A stretch of DNA of 64,000 nt, taken from the NCBI RefSeq assembly GCF_964204865.1, contig NC_135260.1:19948001-20012000 (forward strand). Reading direction: 5' to 3'. Each line of letters opens with the position of its first letter. Position 1 is the first letter of the stretch. This DNA comes from Styela clava. Lineage: Eukaryota > Chordata > Ascidiacea > Stolidobranchia > Styelidae. Below the pieces are notes generated by a model. That model did not search any database. It was given only the letters and a program-made list of their open reading frames with translations, and was not told the origin of the DNA. The translations under genes and the position numbers were made by a program. Below are positions 38,271-49,063 of this stretch, piece after piece.

Positions 38271-41200
38271 ATGAATGAATCACAAACATTCATATATAAT
38301 GAAACACAAGAAGAAGAAATTCTGCAAAATTGTGAGCAGCATCAACAACATGATGAAAAACTATGTAAACATCAAGTGACTGAACCAAACTGCATCTCTT
38401 GCGTTGGGAATGATATAAAACAAACTAATACTCAGTTCGATAAAGTTGTTGGTGTTGATGATACATTATGTAAAACTTCAGAACATGCCAAAGTCACAAT
38501 CAATGACAATGTAAATAATAATTCAGTCATTTCGCATATAAACCCTTTAATTGCAATTAAAACTTCAAGCGAAGACTGTAGTAACAAAGCATTCATAGAC
38601 ATTAATAATGAGAAATCGTGCAACCAATCTACACTGAATAGTTCAGCACCTGAGCACAATTATTGCGTAAAGAATTCATCACATAATCAAATAGAAACGC
38701 AAGAAAATGATGGTTTAACAGATGCTTCTACTCAAATTTTAAATGAAAAAAGTGAGGGAGTTGATACTTTTCAAGGCGGCTTCGTTTCATCTATGATAGA
38801 GGTAGGTATATCTTATTTCAATGTTTTTACTGGTTGATTTATGAACAAAAATTATATACCGCTGGCATCAGAAAATGATAGTTTTCATGTGTATTAAAAA
38901 AAGTGTTTGTATTAGACAACATAACAATGTGCTTGAAACAAGATGTCAAAAACTGATCACCATCAATGTATATTTAACACTGATCTATTCATACTTGCTG
39001 CTGATATGGGCAGTTCAGTCTGACGATGTTCCATTTAACACTGCACTGGAAAAAGGCTAAGAGCCCTGACAAAAGTAAGGGGTGCCTCCCAAAACTCGAA
39101 GATACAAATATAGATCCAACTGTAATGTGTCAATAAAATACTCTGATTCTTTCTGACTCTATGCTTAATTATAAACAGTCGTTTATGAAAAGCATGGTAG
39201 CGTAGCTGGATTTAAAACTAATAATTTGGTTGCAATAACATTTCTTTGCAATACCTTCAACTCTCCAGGTAGTTGATAGTGTCAAAGAAAATGTTGAAAA
39301 CAATACAGAATCCAGTTTGGACTCGGATTCTGAAGATGAATCTAGTGATTCGGATTCTTCCGATAGTTCTACATCGACTGATACATCATCAGATGATTCA
39401 TGGTAATTTAGATTTTTCTTTAATCAAAGTTTTGAAGATGAATATCCTCTGAGTGGGGTTTGATCTATTATTTTTTTTGCCTGAGGAATTTATGGATTTT
39501 TTGCTTCTTCAGCATAGCTCGAATCAGGCATGAAGATATTGAAATTTCTGAGGAAATAGCGGAATTGAAGAATACAGAGCCTCCAAAAGTAAAGGGAGAA
39601 ATTTTAAATTCGGTAAGTTGGCGCTTCTTCTAATTTCATATTAGCCTGTCATGTTTAAATTGCAACCATATAACTTCCAGGAGTTGCCTCCAGTAGAAGA
39701 TCTGCATATATCTTTGCCTGAAGATGCGCAACTTGATAATATTGGAAAGGTTTCTCAGATTATGGATGACTATTCAGGTATAGTAATTGTTTCATTTTTC
39801 ACAGTTACCCTGGCTACATAATAAACATTTGGATTTGATAATCACCTATTTGTTATTTGTATTATTTCACTTCTTTTTCATTTATAATTGTATCAGAGTT
39901 TTTAGGGTAATTTAATTTCAATGTTCATATTACTCATCACACTATGTTTAAGATGCTTTCACTACAGATTTTTTTAAATTGGCTTGTGATGTAACAATGC
40001 GTTGGTCATTAAGATGGAAAATTACAATAGTAGTAATTAGTAAGACTGCTTGCTGTTGCCTAGCTTCCCATGATGGCTATGTTCATTGAAATTGTTGTGA
40101 TTTATTTGATATTGTACCTGGTCTATATTATTGCAACTGAAGAAGATGATGCCGCAGATGTTGTTTCTGCGTCAGAAAGTGTTACATCCTTAAAAACAAA
40201 TTCTGTTGTTACTGGTAATGGGTAGCAAACTAATATATATTTGTGCAGAAAAAGTCTAAAGTATAGTTATGAGGTATTTTCCTTTTTGTTTATCTTTATC
40301 AAACTCAAATGTTTTTACAAATTTATTGGCTGTGATTTTGCCTGTCATTGAAGTAAATTACATTCGTCAAGAATTCTGACTATGGTTTTGCATCAACTCT
40401 ATGATGACCTTAGGCATTTGGACTGATTTAGTTTCTACAGTGAATCTTGATATGCCGGTCTGTTTGTTTAGTCATTTTAGATATTGTGAAGTTTTTTCAC
40501 GATTCTAAACTCTGACTTTCTAATAATGACCTCCATTGACGGAAATCTCACCGTTAAGACTATGATTATCAATTATTACTGAGAGTTGGAACCAAAAATT
40601 CAGAAGAATTGCCTGAATTGGTATTTGATTCAGAAAATTATCCTTCGTTATTATCCTTTGTTCCAGCAATTAGAAAATGTAAACTCTTTTGTGCTGTATA
40701 GATATGTCCTTGAAGCATCATTGCTATTGGGACGGTTCGTTTATTGATCTCAAATTCTATTTTATTTTTTCAGTTGTGATTAAATCTTATGAAAACAAGC
40801 CTGCTCTCGATTTCAAAACAGTGCTGTTCTTTGCAAGAGATATAGCGATTGGAGCAGTAAGTTTCCGCTTCAATCTCACTATTTTCATATTAGTAGTTCC
40901 AAGTTTGATTTTTTTTTTTAACTTTAGAACAAACTAAAATTTAGTCATTGACTATAATTTTTTCTATCAAAAATGTTCATCAAACTTTTTTCTCTTTTTC
41001 AAGGTTGAGGAAACTTTTGGTCCTGTTCCTTCCCCATATTATGTCGTGAGATTTAATAGCGCAGAGCACATTATTTCTAAGGAAGTTCAATTAGAAAAAG
41101 AAGTATTCTATGCTCCGAATATCAAAGATTTCACAAGTTTTGTATTTGTTTCGGAGTTAAAAAGGTAATTTACAGCCTTATTTGTTGTGTTTACGTCACA

Positions 41201-42891
41201 GCTTGTATTGCTTAACTTAAGTTATTTACCGTGTTTGGTACCACAATCTCAATTTTTCTAATTTCAAGGTTACGTGGGTCTGATGCATCATGGTCCAATG
41301 ACAGAGAACCTCCACCGTCTTGCATTGAATATTCTGATGATGAGCAAGAACGTGAAGCTAGAAAGCAGAGGAAAAATCAATCTCGGGGTCAACCTGATGA
41401 AAATGCCAGCACAAGCACAGCTTCCCAAAATGGTGAAAAAATGATACTTTTACTACTTTCTTAGTCATTAAAAGTTATGTTTCATTACTAACTGTATGCC
41501 TAAGGGGTTTTGGATAGCTTCTGTGCATCTACTATTCTTTCTCTCCTATCTTAATTGTAAATAATATAATTTTAAGTCCCAGAAAAACTGCAGAAAATTC
41601 AATTGCTCTACATTTTTCAATTTCTCTATAATTGCAGGAGAATCTAGTCAAAATGCTTGCCGGGGGAGAGGACGAGGTAGGGGCAGAGGCAGAAAACGGG
41701 ATCATTGGCATAATCAATCGACAATAAGGTAAATGCAACATGGTATAAAATTGAAACTTTTTTTAGCTTTCACTCTCTGCAGTCTAAGAATAGAACTCTG
41801 TGATGAAGTTTGAAGGCATTTGGACTGATGTGGATTTACGCTTGTTCAGCTTTATCTGTTTACGAGACTGTGCATCGCCTTGCAAATATGGAAGTTTTTT
41901 CTGTACTGCATCGTTGTGTCTTTTCGTTTCGGAAGTAAAAGGTTGATCGAGACGTCAAAGCCTATGATTTTTGACACATTCTGAGAGTTCTTTGTTAATT
42001 TAGTAAAAAAAGAAAAGTGAGGTCATTTTAGGGAATTGAGTAGGCTATGATTTGAATCATAAAGATCACGGTCATTTCAAACAGGTTTTTCTATTTTCTA
42101 AATAATGAAACAACTTAATATAAATACCCCATAAAGGAAGCGAGAGTGTGTCACAGTCCCAATCTGTTACCTGCTTTAGGTGACATGGTCTGATGTCATC
42201 AATGTTAAATGAATTTGCACCAACTCTCATCGTAACCATGTCTATATACAGTTATATTATACTTCTTAGAATGAATACTCCTGATGAGTCGCAAATGGCT
42301 TGGCAGAATGCAGTCAATAGACCAGTGGGAAGAAATCACAACAACATGCCATCGCTTCCTTTGTTCCCAGAACCTCCACCCTATCCATTATTACCTCCTC
42401 CGCCAATGGGAGGCTATATGGTTCCGTATCAAAGAGCACAAGTGCCACCTCCTCCACTTGGGAATTATAATTGTAAGTGAATAGGTTTTAGCATCTATCT
42501 ATCTATATATAAACTTGCCTATGATATCACAAACAGAAATAATGGCATCACAAGTCGTTGTTGCATGCTAATGGCATATAAGATGTGAATAAGTCTGCTG
42601 AAATTTCTCCATGTCAAAGAAGCCTCGGGGTTAATAAATTGCAACCGAAGCATGTGTTGGCCGCAACATTTTTCCATCTGGTTTGGATCTAGTTAATCAC
42701 TTAGTATTATGTACTCGTAAATTGTGAACCTGTTAGCATTGATTTCAGTTCACTCTGATGTCTCCAGTCATTTTTACAAATGTTTTGCAGATCCACCACC
42801 TCCATTTATAGGCTGGGAACAACCTCGTTTTCAACAATCACAACAGATGCTTTCATTTCAACCGCCACCACCCCCTCCCCCACCTGAATAA
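38271..42891 (+). CDS. NAF1: H/ACA RNP assembly factor NAF1, 11 exons
   Basis: NAF1 escorts dyskerin and NOP10/NHP2 onto nascent H/ACA snoRNA and telomerase RNA, and is later replaced by GAR1. Exons: 38271-38801, 39269-39402, 39513-39612, 39681-39777, 40143-40214, 40774-40856, 41004-41164, 41269-41432, 41638-41728, 42270-42472, 42791-42891. All are GT/AG with matching phases, giving about 578 aa. The N-terminus is acidic and Ser-rich (exon 2 is nearly all Asp/Ser/Glu). LPPVEDLHISLPEDAQL leads into the GAR1-like beta-barrel: VVIKSYENKPALDF, GPVPSPYYVVRFNS, FYAPNIKDFTSFVF and LRGSDASWSNDREPPP, the NAF1 signature. A CRGRGRGRGRGRK segment and a Pro-rich tail end the protein. The 72-base exon at 40143 keeps the frame and may be optional. 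An acceptor-like TTTCATTCCAG precedes the leader at 38186-38196. Confidence 0.92.
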
Positions 42892-43394
42892 AATGTTACC
42901 GCTGTTCTCGAAGTGTGTTTTAACTGTTTTATAGATTGAGACTTCGCCAAGATAGTTTGTTAGTTTCCATATATGGGGGATGGACGAGATAACTGGTTGA
43001 TATATATTATTTGTTTTATGGTGTTATGCGAGCAGTGAGAAGATTAGGTTATTTCATAGGTCAAGACCGCTCGTCTGGCGAATCGCCGAGACAGTCCATG
43101 ATACTAGAATCGGAAGTTGGCGGTTGTTAAATGTCACTTCGTCGTGGCATGTTCTCATTTCAGCCGCCACCGCTCCATCCTTCACCTTAATAAAATGTTA
43201 CCGCTGTTTTCGAACGCTGTCTGTTTTGACGGTTTCGTAGATGAGACTTTACCGAGAGAAGTTTGTTAGTTCTTTATATAGGGGATGGATGAGATAGCTG
43301 GTTTGTTATGCGTGCAGTGAAAAAATGAGGATATTTCACGAGTCAAGACCGTGTCTGGCGCCTCGTCGAGACCCCCAAAAAAGTCCGACTATCG
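42848..43394 (+). repeat. Tandem duplication of the NAF1 3' end, period about 301 bp
   Basis: Bases 42848-43090 (end of the last exon, stop and flank) recur at 43149-43378: TTTCAGCCGCCACCGCT, then TTAATAAAATGTTACCGCTG, TTTGTTAGTT and GGGGATGGATGAGAT. The second copy has a shorter Pro run. The start of a third unit (GTTTAATGTCACTTCGTCAA) resumes at 44621 after the hAT insertion. Confidence 0.85.
42887..42892 (+). terminator. AATAAA overlapping the NAF1 stop codon
   Basis: The last codons GAA TAA plus the following A spell AATAAA, so a canonical polyadenylation signal lies across the stop codon. A second AATAAA sits at the equivalent place in the duplicated unit near 43190. Using the second would give a roughly 300-base 3' untranslated region. 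Confidence 0.5.
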
Positions 43395-44614
43395 CAGTGG
43401 TTCTCAACCTTTTACTGACCGCGTACCACCGACAAAGCTCCTTTTTTGGCGTGGGGAAAAAGACGCAAGAAACGTGCTATGGGAGTATTTTATAATGTGG
43501 CACTACATCCTTTGTGGCGTAACACGCAAAACAAACATGGGCAATAGCGGGCGAGGGCAATCTCTAGAGACAATGACTGAAAGCGCACCAGCGCTATGCA
43601 CGTTTCCCCGACCATTGACTCCGAAAAATTTCCCCTATACTTTACAATTGTGTGCTTCATGCTTATTCTGAGAGTGTTTTGATGTGTTGGCGCATATAAA
43701 ATGGTTTACGTGTTTAAAACCATCACTTTTATTAAAATAAATCAACCATATGTGCCGTTTGCAGGTACTGATATAGTCAGGCTTATTTTATGGGTAGAGG
43801 TTCTAATATCAGGCACTTAGATTTGTCAAATCGAATGATTGATTTGCTAGAAATGATTTTTTACAATCTCATTGATTGCTACGTGCATTCATACGTAATA
43901 ACAGCAAATTAATTGACACAGTGACAAAACAATAGCCTACCGACCAAAATCACTGCGTGTAACCTGAATCAAAATACAGCTTAAAAGTGAGATGGAACAG
44001 ATTGTTTCTAAGAATAAAGGACTGCTGGAGCAAATCCTTTGCAAATATGATTAAGGGAACTTGGATATTGTGTATTGAACTGCATCATGATATTTTTACA
44101 AATATGATTAGTCACGGATTGCACTAGCATGAATACATTTTGTTTATTGCATTTCGTTCTTTGTTATTCTAATATTATGTTTCCCTGATGTCCTTATTTT
44201 GGGTTCATGTCGATGGCAGCATTGGATATAGCTAAGTTTAGCTTTGTCCATCACAGCATTTTCTAGATTCAATTTCGATTACTGCAACTAAAGTAAAAAC
44301 ATCACTCAAAACTACAAAACGAGGCAATGTTTGCAACCGTGCTAGAATATCTGTTTGAGCGACAAAAGTGTCTAATCAGCTGGGTGCAGAAATTGCAATT
44401 GTTACGAGTTGCGTCATTATTGTGTTGATTGGTTATAGTTACTGAAATAAACAAGGAAACTGATGCTTGGGGAAACCTTCATAAACGCTGTTCAGCGAAT
44501 ACATACAGTAAGAAAGATAAAGCGTCGTCGGCATATTTTAGCCAACTGAAAGGTTAATTGTTGCAATAATTAAAACTTGAAAAGCTCCCGCGTACCACAG
44601 GTTGAGAACCACTG
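43395..44614. mobile_element. Non-autonomous hAT insertion, 1220 bp
   Basis: Left end CAGTGGTTCTCAACCTTTT, right end CAGGTTGAGAACCACTG, the Charlie-like hAT terminus. The flanking 8-mers are GACTATCG (43387-43394) and GCCTATCG (44615-44622), 7 of 8 identical. It interrupts the NAF1-tail tandem duplication. No transposase-like frame was found. Confidence 0.85.
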
Positions 44615-45279
44615 GCCTATCGTTTAATGTCACTTCGTCAAAGCATGTTACGTAAGTACGAACTGGAAATGGTTATGTGGGTTGCCTGGGGTTCCTCATT
44701 TTTTGCTCGTGCGCACACAAATCTAAAAATATCTTGAGTGATAGACAGACAGCGCTCGTAGGCTTTCTCAGTTCACATTGTTATACTATCTAAATATCTT
44801 TCTCGATGCGATAATTTTCATGTGTATTTGGTTTTATTTGGGCGCCTGGCAAGTATCATAGGAAATCTTCGAGAAGAGGCGGGCGCATAATATAAATGCC
44901 TTCTTTCACTCATAATCGCTCTCTGATCCATGTACAAAGGACAGATTTCATTCATTTGCTTTTGTAAATAGTTGAACCACCATAGCACAATGGAAGCATA
45001 CGTTATGTCAATAAAGCAAACCTATTAAGATAGTCAAAATGCATAAGTAAACATAGAAAAATACTGCCAATGGGTAAAAAAAATGGTGAATAAAATATGA
45101 TATGTGAGTATGGTCCTCAGAAGCAATACGATGTGATTATGCATAATTTATATATGCCGCTTGAAACAGAGTATTCATATAAAAATGAAATCCTATACGG
45201 CACAAACTTACATAGTCGATCAATTGCACGTAACACATAAACAATCCAAACCAAGTGTAAAATATGTATGGTATAAAAG

Positions 45280-45915
45280 TCATAACAGCATGCATTGGCC
45301 AGTCTGTGCTTGATCGGCTTCTAACGGCGTACGCATATCTTTCAATGGTTCAATTTTTTCCGTCAAAAAAGTTTCAAGTTCTTCGTAAGCGTGTTGTAAA
45401 TTGTCGTTCACGACGATCAGATCGTACACTCCTGGCGTTTGACTAAACTCGATAGCAGATTTTGCGGTAGCCATTCGTTTTTCAATAGCCTCTTCGGTTT
45501 CTGTACCACGCTTCACCAGTCGGTTCCGTAGTTCATCTATAGAGGGTGGTTTTACGAAAACGAAAAGCGCGTCCAGATGAGATGCTTTAATACTTCGCAC
45601 ACCTTGCTCTTCAATGTCAAGAATACAAATTTTGTTTTCTAAAACATCTTCGACAGCTTTCTTGCTTGTTCCATATAAATTTTCTGAAAATTCCGCATGT
45701 TCGATGAATTTCCCTTCTTGTATTTCTTTCCTCATTTGTTCTCGCGTTGAAAAGTTATAATGTTGGCCGTCAATTTCTCCTTCTCTGGGAGATCTTGAAG
45801 TATGAGATACACTGAAGCCGAAAGCATCTTTGTAATTTTTAAACAATATGTTCAACAACGTACTTTTCCCACACCCTGAAGGACCACTTATAACGACGGG
45901 TCTCAAGTTGGCCAT
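45280..45915 (-). CDS. GUK1: Guanylate kinase, intronless, CaaX-like end
   Basis: Cytosolic enzyme that phosphorylates GMP/dGMP to GDP/dGDP with ATP. The single 211-codon frame has the P-loop GPSGCGKST at residues 11-19. The GMP-binding segment SHTSRSPREGEIDGQHYNF follows, then FIEHAEFSENLYGTSK, CILDIEEQGV, and the lid-region RGTETEEAIEKRM. YDLIVVND closes the core. The length fits the family, with a slightly longer C-terminus. The protein ends QTGQCMLL, which has CaaX form (last residue Leu favours geranylgeranylation). Guanylate kinase genes in other animals usually have introns, so this copy could be a retrogene. However it has no poly-A tract or flanking repeat and no lesions. It converges with NAF1. 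MAGUK-type proteins were excluded because no SH3 or PDZ sequence is attached. Confidence 0.92.
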   Translation of the reverse strand: MANLRPVVISGPSGCGKSTLLNILFKNYKDAFGFSVSHTSRSPREGEIDGQHYNFSTREQMRKEIQEGKFIEHAEFSENLYGTSKKAVEDVLENKICILDIEEQGVRSIKASHLDALFVFVKPPSIDELRNRLVKRGTETEEAIEKRMATAKSAIEFSQTPGVYDLIVVNDNLQHAYEELETFLTEKIEPLKDMRTPLEADQAQTGQCMLL

Positions 45916-48900
45916 GAGTCACAGACAATTTACTGTTATTATATATATATATATATTAATTTCTGCAAATATTGTATAAAATACTTTTGTTAACAAATTT
46001 GCACTGTATGCTACATAAAATGCCTGAACTAGGAAATCGACTAAAAATGTTAACTTTTATATTACTTCGTAAAAAATCAATACCAGTATAAAAGCCGTTG
46101 CCGTTCAGATGTGACTCGCTTTTAAACAATAGTAGAATGTAATCTGTATCATTTCCTTGAAGTAGGTTATACTACATACAAGTATTATCTGTTTGTACTG
46201 GCACTATTTATATCCGGTTAATCGTGCGATGCCATGTTGAACACATGTAGGCCTACATACAGCTCGTGTCAATACAAAATTACGACCACAAAAACCTATT
46301 TAGCAGACCAAACCAAAAAAAACATATTCTTAACCGTGAACCGAATCGATTAATTAGTCGGCCTATATTAGGGTTATCAGTTTTTAGTAAAAGTCGGCCT
46401 AGCTTTGGGCGACGTCTGTGATTTTTAGCACGTTTGGATGCCATATGCCTATTACTGATGTCTCAAGTAAAAAAAGTTTGTAATTTTTAAATGCTTGGTG
46501 TCAAATAATTACCTGAACATTTTATTAATCTCAATATTTAAACCTATTCAGCAAAGTCCAAGCCTCGATACGCCATAAGGCAATCTATCTCGATAAAGTA
46601 ATAGCTTCTAGTCTCTACGAGCTAGTTTCGCACTATTTGGTTAATTTTCCCGCCATATCCAAGTTTCCAAAGCAAATATAACTTTTCGAGTTCCACTTGG
46701 CAAATATGTCTCGTGTTCTCGTCAGTGCCCCGCTGCTGCTCCTAACGTAGGCTATAGCGCGTTGAAAACCATTAATATCTGAGTGCACACTGCTGGCATT
46801 GCCACGTGTTTCGCTGTACCTTTACGTTCTGAACGCATGAACCGAGTTATAGATAAGTTAAAATCAGGACCCAGTATGTTGAAGCTGTCGTGTCATGTAC
46901 TTCTATAAAACTACCCAAAACTGTGAATTGCACTTTCTGACTCAACTAGTTGCGTTATGTAGAACGAAATGGGTCTAACAACTTCGCCACCAATTTAACG
47001 AATGCCTTCCTGAATAGCCTACGACCCACGTATAGCCATCGAGCTGCGGATCTATTGTGCGACCGCATTTTAAGCCAGTTATATCGACCGTGTTATATAT
47101 ATATATATTCTCCTAAGTCGATTAAGCGCTTCATTGAATACGTTTTTCAAGGAAATACCGAGTGCTGTTCACGGTTGGATTTTCCTGAAAATGACAATTA
47201 CGTGTCGTTATCAGGTCCCTGAGGGGATGAATAGGTCGCTACTTAGAAAACCGTCTTCGATCCCATATGTTTAAAATCGAAATCAATAATCTATGTTATT
47301 AGTATGTAATCGGATTAGCTTTCCCTGTATACGCATTAATTAATGTGGTGATTGAACACGAACACAATAATTTAAATTATTTATAACGTACCACAGAAGT
47401 AGTTCGACAACCCATTGTCCAAAATCATTTACATCAGATTCAGTTTAACTTCTCACGTTTTTCTTCATCAATATTTGCCCGATAATTTGAACAAGTAAGT
47501 TTTCAGTTCAATCTCAAAAGAAACGAAACCTGAAGTGGTTAAGGTGATTTTTCTGGTAATGACAATGGTGAGGTAAAGTTGGGGAAATACCACGTGAAGA
47601 CTTTGGGACTCGTTGTAAAGAACTGTCGTTGTGGTTGCAAATAGATTAGACCGGAAATAATAAAAATTGAGTGTCAACAAGTAGTCTGTACTGTTGGCCC
47701 TTAAGCCATAAATCACAACGCAATAGCAAACGACAATACATTACATATATATTGCAGGTTCACTTTATGTAATATGAGCGACTTTAGCGTACACTAGATG
47801 TTTAAGTCGGATTAAAGAATTAATTTCACATTGCGGGCTTATTTTTTCCTGAAAGCAAATACTTCATTATTTTATGAAAGAGTAATCATATAATAAGTTT
47901 CACACAAATGACATTTTACTGAAATTATTCGTCGTTCATTGCGTCTATTTCAGTCGATTTGCTATAAAAAGTTTTTTAGTTCTGCTTATATTCCAAAAAA
48001 CTATTTAACACATGGTTCCCAATATGTTTAGTACACATTCAGCTTTAGTTATATCAAAAATGTTCGTTTCTCAAGGCACAAATCCAAATAAAAATTAATT
48101 TTCACTTTCAATTAAAAAGTATAGTAGTGTGGAGAGCGTTTTTGAATAAAACTGGCACATATATTTTGTTGAAAATGATACGGTACAATGAACACAAAAT
48201 AACCTGACAATAATGAAGTTGTCGAAACACCACTGTGTGGAGAAACGGTGTTTGAAGTGATTATTCATTTACCCACGAGGGGGATATCTGGAAAGACGAA
48301 GGAACGCTTTAAGTTTCCTTAAAGCGTCCTGTTTAGGAAATTCTGATCTCGATGTTGTTGCAATTTGTGACAACGTAATGGGATTCGAAAAAAACGGTCA
48401 TCTTTTCTCATCTCATAAGTGGGGCTTCAAATAGTTAACCATTTTTGGTTAGGGGTTACAATCAATTCTGACCTCTAACTATCATAGTACTACCTTTTCT
48501 AATATATATTCACCTAATGAGGATTAATCCGCGCGATGATTAATCAGCCATTTTCTAATTGAATAGCTCCTGATTCAACCTTAGTTGCATATACGAGAAA
48601 TATTAAGAACGACTATTAAATGGCATTCAACAATTTCGAATTCAATCAAAATAATATATATAAGAAAATCTATATTTTAGGAAGTAGTGACAATCGCTTC
48701 GAATTCACAATATTTTCCAGCGCACGGAATAAGTTTCTCTTTTATAAAAAAAAGTGAGTAAGCAGAGTAATTTTCGACAATATCATAGCAATTTCATTCT
48801 AAAATGCTCTTGAATTTCGAGGTAACAAGCCCTATTTTGCATTATTAAAAGCAAATGAGATACGTGAGACTGTCGAAAAAAGATAATCCAAACTTATAAA

Positions 48901-49055
48901 TAATTCAAATAGAATATTTTGGAAATGTTTATATATTTTTGGCTGAGAGTATCGCTAAAACCCAAGTATCCTTTTTGTTGACTAAGTTTTTATATTGTTA
49001 GTAAATTTCTTTTGCTGAGTATGGATTTGTACATGTATTTTCTAAAATATCGATC
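45916..49055. other. Intergenic stretch upstream of guanylate kinase
   Basis: No gene recognised. It includes an AT dinucleotide run at 45938-45956, an acceptor-like AATAACAG about 20 bases upstream of the guanylate kinase ATG (minus strand), and short unsupported frames. Whatever promoter serves guanylate kinase lies at the low-coordinate end of this stretch. Confidence 0.4.
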
Positions 49056-49063
49056 GTTCAGAA

